Positions 36,151-44,179 of a stretch of 64,000 bases of DNA are shown piece after piece. Both the position numbers and the translations under genes were made by a program. Numbering within the stretch: the stretch's first letter is position 1; each line of letters begins with the position of its first letter. The notes beneath the pieces were generated by a model that searched no databases, was not told the origin of the DNA, and worked only from the letters and a program-made list of their open reading frames with translations. Source of the DNA: Halococcus salsus (lineage in GTDB: Archaea; Halobacteriota; Halobacteria; Halobacteriales; Halococcaceae); NCBI RefSeq assembly GCF_009900715.1, contig NZ_JAAAJC010000003.1, positions 62,001 through 126,000 on the forward strand, read 5' to 3'.

Positions 36151-36490
36151 TTCCGGATCACCTGCCCAGATGGCTCGTGAATCGGTAGCTGTTCGTTCGG
36201 ATTAACCGTCGTTTTGACCATGTTCGTGGTCCTCATCACGCGAAGACGTCTGGAAGTGATAGTATATAAATATTCCACCTGTCGAGGGAGTGTTCAAGCC
36301 ACATACGGTAAACATATGTTCAATATGGAAGTATATCTATACCATATTAGGTTCCGTCCGATCGGAAACGCCCGCGCTCCGCCGGCCGAAAGTTTCGATC
36401 CGAATCCGTCGATTCGATCGGGTACTACCCTGTCGGCCTCGCGCGCGCCCCGACACGACGTGTCGCATGGATGGCTCGACCGGTCGGAGG
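36151..36490. other. AT-rich regulatory gap upstream of amt
   Basis: 340 bases between the amt start and the hemB stop, with no convincing gene. The stretch 36261-36358 is strikingly AT-rich for this genome: a TATA-like TTTATATACT on the minus strand at 36261-36270, about 110 bases before amt; a perfect palindrome AACATATGTT at 36309-36318; and tatatctatacc at 36332-36343. It most likely holds the amt promoter and operators with a leader of about 80 bases. Confidence 0.5.
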
Positions 36491-37519
36491 TCAGAGCCGG
36501 TCGGCGATGGTCTCGGCGAAGTAGGTGAGGATCAGGTCGGCACCGGCGCGTTTGATCGACAGCAGCGATTCGAGCGCCACCGCGTCGAGGTCGAGCCAGC
36601 CCTTCTCGGCGGCGGCGTGGAGCATCGCGTACTCGCCGGAGACGTTGTAGGCCGCCACCGGGTAGTCGGTGTGGTCGCGGACCTGCCGGACCACGTCGAG
36701 GTACGGCAGGGCGGGTTTGACCATCAGCACGTCCGCACCCTCCTCGACGTCGAGGTCGACCTCGCGGAGCGCCTCGCGCGCGTTCGCGGGGTCCATCTGG
36801 TAGTGCCGGCGGTCGCCGAAGGCGGGGGCCCCGTCGGCGGCGTCGCGGAAGGGCCCGTAGAAGGCGCTCTCGTACTTCGCGGCGTAGGACATGATCGGGA
36901 CGTCCTCGTAGTCCGCGCCGTCGAGCGCGCCTCGAATGGCACCCACCATGCCGTCGGTCGCGCTGCTCGGCGCGACCATGTCCGCCCCCGCCGCGGCGTG
37001 GCTCTCGGCGACCTTCCCCAGGAGGTCGAGGGTCGCGTCGTTGTCGACGGTGAGGTCGGGCCGCCCGTCGGTCGTCGTCATCCCACCGTCGCTCGCGGTC
37101 CCGTCCCACCGCTCGTGCGCCTCGTCGGTGAGCACCCCGCAGTGGCCGTGTTCGGTGTACTCACAGAGACAGACGTCGGTGATGGCGAAGACGTCGGTTT
37201 CCGCCGTGATCCGCCGGAGCGCGCGCTGGACCACGCCGTCGTCGGCCCAGGCCCGGGTGCCGCGTTCGTCCTTCGATTCGGGGATCCCGAAGACCATCAC
37301 GCTCTCGACGCCGGTCGCCTCGACCTCGGCGACGCGGTCGGCGGCCTGGCTCACGGGGACGCGCTCGTGACCCGGCATCGACTCTATTGGGACCCGCTCG
37401 TCGGTCGTGGCGTCGACGAAGACCGGCGCGATGAGGTCGGTCGGCTGGAGGCTGGTCTCGCGCACGAGGCCGCGGAGCCCGTCGCGGCGGAGCCGTCGCG
37501 GGCGGTGAGGACCGGACAT
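36491..37519 (-). CDS. hemB: Delta-aminolevulinic acid dehydratase (porphobilinogen synthase)
   Basis: A 342-residue enzyme that condenses two 5-aminolevulinates to porphobilinogen. Metal-ligand Cys segment DVCLCEYTEHGHCG (about 116-129) shows the zinc-type site; Schiff-base Lys residues lie in MSYAAKYESAFYG (about 211-223) and VLMVKPALPYLD (about 260-271). The N-terminus MSGPHRPRRLRRDGLRGLV matches the family without the upstream Ser/Arg-rich extension, so ATG 37519 is chosen. It works directly after hemL. Confidence 0.96.
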   Translation of the reverse strand: MSGPHRPRRLRRDGLRGLVRETSLQPTDLIAPVFVDATTDERVPIESMPGHERVPVSQAADRVAEVEATGVESVMVFGIPESKDERGTRAWADDGVVQRALRRITAETDVFAITDVCLCEYTEHGHCGVLTDEAHERWDGTASDGGMTTTDGRPDLTVDNDATLDLLGKVAESHAAAGADMVAPSSATDGMVGAIRGALDGADYEDVPIMSYAAKYESAFYGPFRDAADGAPAFGDRRHYQMDPANAREALREVDLDVEEGADVLMVKPALPYLDVVRQVRDHTDYPVAAYNVSGEYAMLHAAAEKGWLDLDAVALESLLSIKRAGADLILTYFAETIADRL

Positions 37520-37598
37520 GGTCTGTGGAGGGCCCCGGAGCCCAAAACCCCCGCGGCGTGACGGAAACGATTTAGGAGCCACCGAAGTAGCTCCGACG

Positions 37599-38126
37599 AT
37601 GATCGCGCCGGTCCTCCAGATAGCCGAGATGCCGCAACTCCTGCGGGATCTCCTCGATTCGGAGTTCGCGTTCCTCGCGCTGCTCTGCGTGTTCGTGCTC
37701 GAAGGCGCGATGCTGATGTACTTCATGCCGAGCGAGGCGATCGTGCCGATCTCGATCGGGCTCCTGGGGGGAACCATCCCCGAGATCGCCGCCATCATCG
37801 GGGTCGCCGTCCTCGGGGCGACGATCGGGCAGACCGCGTTGTTCACGCTCGCGAAGCGCGGCGGCCGGGAGTGGCTCCTCCAGAAGCGGTGGTTCCGGGT
37901 GAGCGACGAGCGCCTCGCGACCTTCGACGGCTGGTTCGACCGCTGGGGCCCGCTCGTCGTCCCGGTGAGCAACTCACTGCTGTTCACGCGCGGGATGCTC
38001 ACCGTCCCCGCGGGCTTCGCCGAGATGCGAACCCGGGAGTTCGTGGTGCTCTCGGCGATCGGCACCCTCGTCTTCGAGACCGCGCTCGCGGCGATCTCGC
38101 TCGGCGTCATCGAGTGGGTGCTCTGA
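37599..38126 (+). CDS. DedA-like membrane protein (SNARE-associated/VTT)
   Basis: A 175-residue membrane protein with about four hydrophobic stretches. VFVLEGAMLMYFMPSEAIVP, GATIGQTALFTLAKRGG and the conserved loop FDGWFDRWGPLVVPVSNSLLFTRG... correspond to the VTT/DedA motif region, where a Gly/Arg loop and re-entrant helices are typical. DedA proteins are thought to act in lipid flipping or membrane homeostasis. A TATA-like tttagg lies 25 bases before ATG 37599. Divergent from hemB. Confidence 0.82.
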   Translation: MIAPVLQIAEMPQLLRDLLDSEFAFLALLCVFVLEGAMLMYFMPSEAIVPISIGLLGGTIPEIAAIIGVAVLGATIGQTALFTLAKRGGREWLLQKRWFRVSDERLATFDGWFDRWGPLVVPVSNSLLFTRGMLTVPAGFAEMRTREFVVLSAIGTLVFETALAAISLGVIEWVL

Positions 38127-38144
38127 ACCCGTTCTCGGTCCGAA

Positions 38145-40298
38145 TCAATCGTCCGCGGTCGCCGTCCCCGCGGCCGTGGTCGAATCCGTGGCCCGCCCAC
38201 CAGCCTCGATCGCCTCGGCGAGGAGTTCGGAGAGCCCGACGACCTCGATCCTGTCCTCGAAGTTCCCGGTCTTGCGTCCGTCCTCGTACATCGTCATGCA
38301 CATCGGGCAGGCGACGACGAATTTCTCGATTCCCGACCCCGCATCCGTGTCCTCCAGGGCCTCCCGGAGGCGCTCCTCGCTGGGTTTCGGGTCCTCGTCG
38401 AAGTCCATCCAGAGACCGCCACCGCCGCCGCCACAGCAAAACGAGTTCGCGCGGTTCCTGGGCATCTCGTCGATCGTACAGCCCGTCCGACGGATCAAGT
38501 CCCTGGGAGCTTCGAACTCGTCGTTCATCCGGCCGAGGTGGCACGGGTCGTGGTAGGTGACGGTGTAGTCGAGTTCGGTCCCCGCGAGGTCGATCTTCCC
38601 CGTCTCCGCCAGTTCCTGCACCACCTGGGTGTAGTGGTGGACGTCGATCGCGCCATCCGAATTCCACTCGACGCCGTCGAGCTCGGGGTACTCGTTCTCG
38701 AACGTGTTGTAGCTGTGCGGGTCGGTGCAGACCAGTTTCTCGAACTCGCACTCCTCGAACGCGGCGGCGTTGTCCTCGGCGAGCATTTCGTACAATCCCT
38801 CTTCACCGACGCGCCGGACGTCGTTGCCGTCGTTCTGCTCGTCCTCGTAGAGGATCCCGTAGGAAACCCCGGAATGTTCGAGGATGGTGGCGAGCGAGCG
38901 CGCGACGCGCCGGTTGCGCTCGTCGTAGGAGGGGTAGTCGCCGACGTACCAGAGGTACTCGACCTCCTGATCGCGCGCGTCGGGCACCTCGAAGTCCAGT
39001 TTCTCGACCCAGTCGGGGCGTTTGCGCTCCGGATCCCCGAACGAGTTGCCCTGCTGGAAGACGTCCATCATGGTTTCTTGAACGTTGTCGTCCATCTCGC
39101 CCATCTCGGTCAGCCGGCGGTTCATCTCCGTGAACTGCGGGACGTGCTCGATGTCGACGGGACAGGCGTCCATGCAAGCCATACACGACATGCACGACTC
39201 CATCGTTCGGGAATCGATCACGCTCGTGCCGCCGTCGGCCACGATGTCCTTCGTCTCGCCGCCCGCGTCCACGGACTCCCGGTAGTTCTTCAGGTCGAGG
39301 ATCACGTTCCGGGGATCGAGCGGGCGGCCCGACGCCTTCGCGGGGCAGACCGACGAACACCGGCCGCACTTGGTGCAGGCGTCGTGGTCGAGGCGCTGTC
39401 GCCAGGACATGTCCTCCACTTCGGTGAAGCCGATCTCGTCGGGTGCGGCGTCGGCGGGCACCCCCGGAAGGCGGACCCCGGCCTTCTCGTCGCGGGTCAC
39501 GACGTTCGCGAAGCTCGAGATCATGTGGAACGGTTTGGCGTAGGGGACCCACGCGACGAACCCGAGCGCGAGGAGCGAGTGCGACCACCACGCCGCCGGG
39601 TAGAGGGCCCTCGCGAGGCTCTCGGAGATCCCGGCGGCGCGGAGGGCGTCCGCGACGAACCAGCCGACGAAACTCACCGTCTCGAAGCTCGGGAAGCCGG
39701 TCGCGAGGATCCGGAGGCCTTCGAGGAGGTAGCCACCCACGCCGAGCAGGAAGAGTACCCAGACGAAGCCGCCGTCCTCGAGGCTGGTGTGGCGACCCCA
39801 GAGGCGGTCGGTGCGGACGACGTGTCGGCGGTAGATCGCCATGCCGAGGCCGACCACGAACAGGAAGCCGAGCGCGTCCATTATCAGGGAGTACGAGAGG
39901 TAGAAATCGCCGACGAAGAACGACTGCTCCTCGCCGAGCAGCCCGGTCACGAGCCGGTAGCCGTCCATGTCGATCCCGAGGATGGTGGTGCCGATCAGGA
40001 GCGTGAGAAAACCCCACATGATGAAGGTGTGCATCAGCCCGCCGTAGAGGTCGCGGTCGAACTGGTTGCGGTTCGACAAAACTGTGCTCGCGGCGCTCAC
40101 CACCCGACCCGGGAGGTCGTCGAGTCGCGCGAACGCGTCGTCGGGGCCCCGGGCGTAGCGCGCGAACCGGTCGTAGACCCCGTAGAGGAAGAGCACGACC
40201 GCGAGCGCCGCGAGGAAGTAGAACACCGCCTTCCCCACCGGGCCCACCAGCCAGAACGTCTCCCGGGTGACGGTTCCGGCCTGGAGTGGATGTATCAT
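38145..40298 (-). CDS. Membrane-anchored HdrD/GlpC-like Fe-S oxidoreductase
   Basis: A 717-residue protein. The first 265 residues contain about six membrane helices resembling a nitrate-reductase gamma/HdrE-type cytochrome b subunit, with His residues in LMHTFIMWG and WWSHSLLALG that could bind haem. Then two [4Fe-4S] motifs, CTKCGRCSSVCP (about 306) and CMSCMACMDACP (about 367), and two CCG-type domains, one with DPCHLGR (about 584) and FCCGGGGGG (about 620). This is an HdrE-HdrD-like fusion of the kind annotated as heterodisulfide-reductase-related. It probably passes electrons between a menaquinone pool and an unknown cytosolic donor. Starts at ATG 40298. Confidence 0.88.
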   Translation of the reverse strand: MIHPLQAGTVTRETFWLVGPVGKAVFYFLAALAVVLFLYGVYDRFARYARGPDDAFARLDDLPGRVVSAASTVLSNRNQFDRDLYGGLMHTFIMWGFLTLLIGTTILGIDMDGYRLVTGLLGEEQSFFVGDFYLSYSLIMDALGFLFVVGLGMAIYRRHVVRTDRLWGRHTSLEDGGFVWVLFLLGVGGYLLEGLRILATGFPSFETVSFVGWFVADALRAAGISESLARALYPAAWWSHSLLALGFVAWVPYAKPFHMISSFANVVTRDEKAGVRLPGVPADAAPDEIGFTEVEDMSWRQRLDHDACTKCGRCSSVCPAKASGRPLDPRNVILDLKNYRESVDAGGETKDIVADGGTSVIDSRTMESCMSCMACMDACPVDIEHVPQFTEMNRRLTEMGEMDDNVQETMMDVFQQGNSFGDPERKRPDWVEKLDFEVPDARDQEVEYLWYVGDYPSYDERNRRVARSLATILEHSGVSYGILYEDEQNDGNDVRRVGEEGLYEMLAEDNAAAFEECEFEKLVCTDPHSYNTFENEYPELDGVEWNSDGAIDVHHYTQVVQELAETGKIDLAGTELDYTVTYHDPCHLGRMNDEFEAPRDLIRRTGCTIDEMPRNRANSFCCGGGGGGLWMDFDEDPKPSEERLREALEDTDAGSGIEKFVVACPMCMTMYEDGRKTGNFEDRIEVVGLSELLAEAIEAGGRATDSTTAAGTATADD

Positions 40299-40369
40299 TT
40301 ACTACTGTTAGCGTATCGACCGCCGGGGTTAAATCTTGGCAACAGCGGGGGGACGGCTACCCTGAGCCG

Positions 40370-40681
40370 TCACGCGGCACGGTAGTACGCGACCGCGTCG
40401 CCGTCCTCCTGGCGCACCCGTTTCTCCGCCACGTCGCGCGAGACGAGGGTTTCGAGCGCCATCTCGACGATGACCTCCGAGCGCTGTTTCGAGACCTGCC
40501 AGTCGAGGGCTTCGAGCAGCGTGGCGAGGGGTTCGAACCCCTCGGACTCCGGGCCGGCGTCGCGAAAGAAGTCGTCGACGCAGTAGGCTTTGGTTTCGTC
40601 GTCGGTGAGGACGTCCCGAACCTGCGTGATGACGTCGCTGGTCGGGTCGGCGGCCTCCCAGTCAGCTGCGTCGAGCACCAT
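40370..40681 (-). CDS. Small haloarchaeal conserved protein
   Basis: A 103-residue acidic protein, MVLDAADWEAADPTSDVI onward, predicted mainly helical, with LLEALDWQVSKQRSEVIVEM and ending AVAYYRAA. It looks like a small winged-helix-like module but I cannot name the family. A longer upstream frame is Arg/Ser-rich and rejected. It lies between the Fe-S oxidoreductase and the biotin transporter, on the same strand as both. Confidence 0.75.
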   Translation of the reverse strand: MVLDAADWEAADPTSDVITQVRDVLTDDETKAYCVDDFFRDAGPESEGFEPLATLLEALDWQVSKQRSEVIVEMALETLVSRDVAEKRVRQEDGDAVAYYRAA

Positions 40682-40721
40682 GCGCGGGCTTCGGGGTCGA
40701 CGGTGATATATCCAGTGGGCG

Positions 40722-41429
40722 TCAGAGCGCCGCCCACACGAGCAAACCACCCGCGACGAGGAGCGCGGGGCCGTCGAGCCAGGAGAGTTGGAGGACCGGA
40801 AGCGTCGGGTTCCACGCGAAACACCGGGCACGAAGGGCGAGTCCCAGTCGGTCCGCCCGGCCGAACGCCCGCCCGACGCCCGCGGCGGCGACGATCCGCA
40901 TCCGCTCGACCAGCGAGCGTTCGGTGCCGAGACGCGCCCGCATCGCCGTTCGCGCGCCCTTGAGGTCGGCCACCAACACCGGCAAGAACCGGAAGACCAG
41001 CGCCACGCCGACCCCGAGCAGCCGACCCGTTCGACCCGGGATCGTCCGCTGGATCGCGGCGCGCGAGTCCCGGACCGGCGTCGTCCGGACGTAGGCCGTG
41101 CTCACCACCAGGACGAGCAGGACCCGGTAGCTCGCCAGTGCCGGGCCGCCGGCCTCGGAGAGCGCGACCCACGGCGGCCCGAGCGTGAGCGCCGCGACGG
41201 CCGGCCCGGCGACGAGGAAGGGGAGCGCGTATCGCACCTCGGCCACGGCTTCGACCGGCGAGGTGGCCGCTGCGAGGAGGGCGACGGCCGTGATGCCGGT
41301 CGCGACGGCGAGCCCGCGCGGGGTGGTGTGGGCGAACGCCGCGACCGCGAACCCGACCTGGACGGCGAGCTTCGTCCGCGGATCGAGCCGGTGCGCCACC
41401 GAGTCGCCGGGTTCGTACGCCAGCGTCAC
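40722..41429 (-). CDS. bioN: Energy-coupling factor transporter transmembrane protein (EcfT/BioN)
   Basis: A 235-residue EcfT with RLDPRTKLAVQVGFAVAAF at the start, several membrane segments, and the two cytosolic coupling helices carrying Ala-Arg motifs: ARTAMRARLGTER and GLALRARCFAW. EcfT joins the two ATPases to the substrate-binding S component. Third gene of bioY-ecfA-ecfT; its start overlaps the ecfA stop (ATGA at 41426-41429). Only one ATPase gene is present, as in other BioMNY operons. Confidence 0.9.
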   Translation of the reverse strand: MTLAYEPGDSVAHRLDPRTKLAVQVGFAVAAFAHTTPRGLAVATGITAVALLAAATSPVEAVAEVRYALPFLVAGPAVAALTLGPPWVALSEAGGPALASYRVLLVLVVSTAYVRTTPVRDSRAAIQRTIPGRTGRLLGVGVALVFRFLPVLVADLKGARTAMRARLGTERSLVERMRIVAAAGVGRAFGRADRLGLALRARCFAWNPTLPVLQLSWLDGPALLVAGGLLVWAAL

Positions 41430-42154
41430 GGGTCCGCACCGCGGGCGGGAACCCGCACGCCGAGCCCCGCCAGTCGGTCGCGGACGTTCTCGGGTGTGGC
41501 GTCGAGCGCGATCCGGCCATCGCGCAACACGACTACGCGGTCGGCGAGCGCGAGGAGGTCACGGAGGTCGTGTGTCACGATTACGATGCTCGTGCCGTCG
41601 GCCGAGAGCGCGGCCAGCCTGTCGAGAACCGACGCCCGCGCGGGTTCGTCGAGCCCTGCGAACGGTTCGTCGAGCACCAGATGGTCGGGATCCATCGCGA
41701 GCGCGCCCGCGATGGCGACTCGGGCCTGCTCGCCACCCGAGAGCCGGTCGATCCGGTCGTCCGCGCGCCCCGCCAGCCGCACCGCCGAGAGCGCCCGCTC
41801 GACCCGCCGATCGATCGTCTCCCGCGGGAGCCCGAGGTTCTCCGGCCCGAACGCGACGTCCGCGCCGACCGTCGCGGCGACGAAACCGTCCTTCGGGTCC
41901 TGAAACGTCATCGCCACCGTGCTCCGAGCGGCCACGAGATCCTCGGCCACCGGTACTCCGTTGACCGCGACGGACCCCGAATCAAGCGTGAGCAGCCCGT
42001 TGAACAGCCGCACCAGGCTCGTCTTCCCCGAGCCGTTGGGGCCGGCGAACACCACGAACTCGCCGTCGTCGATGGTGAGCGAGACGCCGTCGACCGCCGG
42101 CCGATCGCTCTCGTCGCTCCCGTAGCGATAGACGAGGTCGCGGGTCTCGATCAT
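41426..42154 (-). CDS. bioM: Energy-coupling factor ATPase (EcfA/BioM)
   Basis: A 242-residue ATPase. Walker A is GPNGSGKTS (about 36-44), the Q-loop is TFQDPKDGF, signature LSGGEQARVAIAGAL (about 138-152), Walker B HLVLDEPFAGLD (about 159-170), and the His switch in VTHDL. It hydrolyses ATP to drive biotin import with EcfT and BioY. Starts overlap the bioY stop (ATGA at 42151-42154). The GFVAATVGADVAFGPENL segment resembles other ECF ATPases. Confidence 0.92.
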   Translation of the reverse strand: MIETRDLVYRYGSDESDRPAVDGVSLTIDDGEFVVFAGPNGSGKTSLVRLFNGLLTLDSGSVAVNGVPVAEDLVAARSTVAMTFQDPKDGFVAATVGADVAFGPENLGLPRETIDRRVERALSAVRLAGRADDRIDRLSGGEQARVAIAGALAMDPDHLVLDEPFAGLDEPARASVLDRLAALSADGTSIVIVTHDLRDLLALADRVVVLRDGRIALDATPENVRDRLAGLGVRVPARGADP

Positions 42155-42729
42155 TCGGTCACGAGCGCGTCGCTCCGGACGATCCCGACCGCGGCAGCCG
42201 CCTTCAGCGCCTCGGCCGGCAGGAACGCCGCCGCGCCGGTCAGGAACGCCTCGACGGGCCCGAGCTGCTGGGTCGCCATCAGCCCGAGGGTTCCACAGGT
42301 GTAGATCACGGCGATGCCGGCGACGAGCGCGACGACGAGCCGAACGAGCCCCACTCGACTGGGGTCGACCCCCGATCGGCCGTAGGCGAGGCCGCCGATG
42401 ACCGCCGCGCCGAGGGGGTACGACCAGAGGTAGCCCGCGGTCGGGCCGAGGAGGACCCCGAATCCCGCGGTCCCGAGCGCGAACACCGGCGCGCCGAGCG
42501 CGCCCGCGAGGAGGTAGAGCCCACAGGCCGCCGCCCCCCAAACCGGGCCACAGAACAGGCCCGCGAGGAACACCCCGAGGACCTGCAGGGTCACGGGCGC
42601 GGGCGAGAGGGGGTACGGGAACGCCACGTAGGCGAAGGCCCCCAGCAACGCCGCGAACAGCGCCGCTCGTGCGAGGTTGGCCGCGGTCTCGTCGCCGACG
42701 AGTTCGGTGTCGGTGGTTCGCGTACTCAC
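42151..42729 (-). CDS. bioY: Biotin transporter S component BioY
   Basis: A 192-residue membrane protein with a GTG start at 42729. PLSPAPVTLQVLGVFLAGLFCG is the typical BioY segment, and YLLAGALGAPVF and GPTAGYLWSYPLGAAVIG follow, matching the biotin-binding S component. It is the first gene of the import operon. The GTG lies about 28 bases after a TATA-like TTATTA on the minus strand, so the message is essentially leaderless. A perfect inverted repeat overlaps that promoter. Confidence 0.93.
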   Translation of the reverse strand: MSTRTTDTELVGDETAANLARAALFAALLGAFAYVAFPYPLSPAPVTLQVLGVFLAGLFCGPVWGAAACGLYLLAGALGAPVFALGTAGFGVLLGPTAGYLWSYPLGAAVIGGLAYGRSGVDPSRVGLVRLVVALVAGIAVIYTCGTLGLMATQQLGPVEAFLTGAAAFLPAEALKAAAAVGIVRSDALVTE

Positions 42730-42740
42730 GATAGCGACCC

Positions 42741-42774
42741 TTCGTCAACCCCTCTAATAAGTCTGGTTGACGAA
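42741..42774. promoter_or_regulatory. BirA-like operator overlapping the bioY promoter
   Basis: TTCGTCAACC at 42741-42750 and GGTTGACGAA at 42765-42774 are exact reverse complements separated by 14 bases. The arms ending in AACC and beginning GGTT with this spacing resemble the BirA operator architecture (TTGTAAACC-spacer-GGTTTACAA). The spacer contains the minus-strand TATA element TTATTA (42754-42760 region), so a bound repressor would block TBP at the bioY promoter. Confidence 0.75.
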
Positions 42775-42797
42775 CTCGGGTTCGGGTCGCCGGTGGG

Positions 42798-42805
42798 TTT
42801 TTATT
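42798..42805 (+). promoter_or_regulatory. TATA box of the CMI4-like gene
   Basis: GTTTTTATTC around 42797-42806 lies about 35 bases upstream of the ATG at 42837, consistent with a nearly leaderless transcript. It lies 24 bases beyond the bio operator. Confidence 0.5.
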
Positions 42806-42836
42806 CGCCGGTGTCAGACGCTTCGTTCGCGTGGCA

Positions 42837-43430
42837 ATGGACGAAAAAACCGAGGAGCTCCGGGACATCTTCATGGAGGTCACCGACGCGTCGAGCGTCA
42901 CCGAGCCGCAGGAGGACGAGCGGGGGGCGATCGCACCCGAGGGCTCGCCAGACGAGCGTACCGCCGACGTGGTCGCGGCGATGGACGAACGCTACGAGTT
43001 CACGACCGACCTCGACCGCGAGGGGCTCGTCGCCATCGTCCGCGGGTTCTACGAGGACGATACCGACGCCGAACTCGCCGACGCGGTCGACGAATCGCGC
43101 CACACCGTCTTCCAGGCCCGAATGGACCTCCACCTCTTTCGGGACGACGACGTCGAAGCACCGTTCGACCTCGACACCCTCCGCGAGCGGCTCGAAGACG
43201 GGACCGACGTCGCGGCGGTCGCCGAGGAGTTCGACGTCGCGGAGTCGACGGTCCGGCGCTACGGTCGGGTGCTCGAAACCTGGGCCGAGCGCCGCGCGGT
43301 CGGCGACCGCTTCCGGGAGGCCTTCGACGAGATCTACCTCGACGCCGACCTCGAAGACCACACGACCGAGGCCACCCGCGACGGCCTCGACGAGGCCACT
43401 GAGGGGATGGAGAACAACCTCTCGTTCTGA
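42837..43430 (+). CDS. Acidic HTH protein, conditioned-medium-induced protein 4-like
   Basis: A 197-residue, very acidic protein, MDEKTEELRDIFMEVTDAS onward. The opening matches what I recall of the haloarchaeal 'conditioned medium-induced protein 4' family. Two helix-turn-helix-like repeats are visible: DAELADAVDESRHTVFQARM and VAAVAEEFDVAESTVRRYGR. ATG at 42837 is preferred to GTG at 42831. It is divergent from the biotin operon and could be affected by the operator between them. Function and regulation by quorum-like conditions are known only by name. Confidence 0.8.
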   Translation: MDEKTEELRDIFMEVTDASSVTEPQEDERGAIAPEGSPDERTADVVAAMDERYEFTTDLDREGLVAIVRGFYEDDTDAELADAVDESRHTVFQARMDLHLFRDDDVEAPFDLDTLRERLEDGTDVAAVAEEFDVAESTVRRYGRVLETWAERRAVGDRFREAFDEIYLDADLEDHTTEATRDGLDEATEGMENNLSF

Positions 43431-43722
43431 GCACCCACTTTTTTCGACGGGGGAATCGCGCTCGCTGCGCTCGCGCTCAACCCCCGCCCAAAAACCTGGA
43501 CTAAAAAGGACCGCTCGCTCACTTCGTTCGCTCGCGGTACAACCACTAACCAACTCCGCACAGCACCGCGACCACCTCCGCAAACCGCACAGCACCGCAA
43601 CCGCCGAAGCCCTCGACTGCTCGCTTCGCTCGCAGTCTCGCCCTTCATCCGCCAGGACCGCATCCGCACAGCGGCCGCACCGCTCCGCAGTCGCCGGGCC
43701 GAAAAATTCGGTTTCGGTCGGT
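43431..43722 (-). repeat. Dispersed intergenic repeat, copy B
   Basis: Lies between the convergent stops of the CMI4-like gene and rps8e, in inverted orientation relative to copy A at 34130-34422, with which it shares 26-, 14-, 24- and 31-base blocks at full or nearly full identity. The ends match too: cacccactttttt after the upstream gene corresponds to aaaaaagtgggtg next to amt. Variable segments between blocks include GC-rich hairpin-like tracts. T-tracts (ccactttttt; and on the other strand cctttttagtccaggttttt) face each of the two genes, so it may terminate transcription in both directions. Confidence 0.75.
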
Positions 43723-44094
43723 TTACTCTTCGAGGACGGCGTTGACCTGCCCGTCCTGGCCGGGGCGGGAGGTCACGCGGGCCGCGCCCTCGCCGGTCTC
43801 GACCAGCGCGCCCTTCGTGACGATGTTCCGTCGGACGTAGTTCGGGTTCGCGGGGTTCTCGACCACGTTCTCGATGGTCGTGCTTCGGGTCTCGCCGTCG
43901 ACGGCGACGGTGGCGCGGTCGGTCGCGATCGCCCGGACTTTCGTCGTGTTGCCACGCGAGGTGACGGTCTTGAGCTTCGGCTCGCCGACGCGGGTCTCGG
44001 TGCCCTCGCTGCCGAGCTGGTGTTTGCGTTTGCCGTGCGTCGGTCGTCGTCGCCCGCCCGTCCGCTTCTTCGTCGAGCGTCCTTGGTCTTTCAT
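43723..44094 (-). CDS. rps8e: 30S ribosomal protein S8e
   Basis: A 123-residue ribosomal protein: GRSTKKRTGGRRRPTHGKRK is the canonical Arg/Lys-rich start, then QLGSEGTETRVGEPKLKTVT and NYVRRNIVTKGALVET. It binds small-subunit rRNA. ATG at 44094 is preferred to an upstream in-frame start. A TATA-like caaatag element (about 44118-44126, minus strand) is 25-30 bases upstream, so the transcript is nearly leaderless. Unusually basic for this acidic proteome, as expected of an rRNA-binding protein. Confidence 0.97.
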   Translation of the reverse strand: MKDQGRSTKKRTGGRRRPTHGKRKHQLGSEGTETRVGEPKLKTVTSRGNTTKVRAIATDRATVAVDGETRSTTIENVVENPANPNYVRRNIVTKGALVETGEGAARVTSRPGQDGQVNAVLEE

Positions 44095-44179
44095 ACCTCC
44101 CACACGACGAGCGCGCTATTTGAATCGCTCGATGCGGGTCTACCGGAGCCTTTAGGCCGCTCGACCGTGGCCCTCCCGT

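Noticed and set aside
36214..36528. Plus-strand open frame in the amt-hemB gap
   Set aside because: It is basic, spans AT-rich promoter-like DNA and runs into the hemB coding region; nothing resembles a haloarchaeal protein.
38538..40385. Open frame of 615 codons antisense to the Fe-S oxidoreductase
   Set aside because: Same effect of GC-rich third positions; the minus-strand protein carries all its cluster motifs.
40520..40550. tRNA T-arm-like gaggggttcgaacccctc
   Set aside because: It lies inside the coding frame of the small protein at 40370-40681 and has no acceptor stem, anticodon arm or CCA-side complement nearby.
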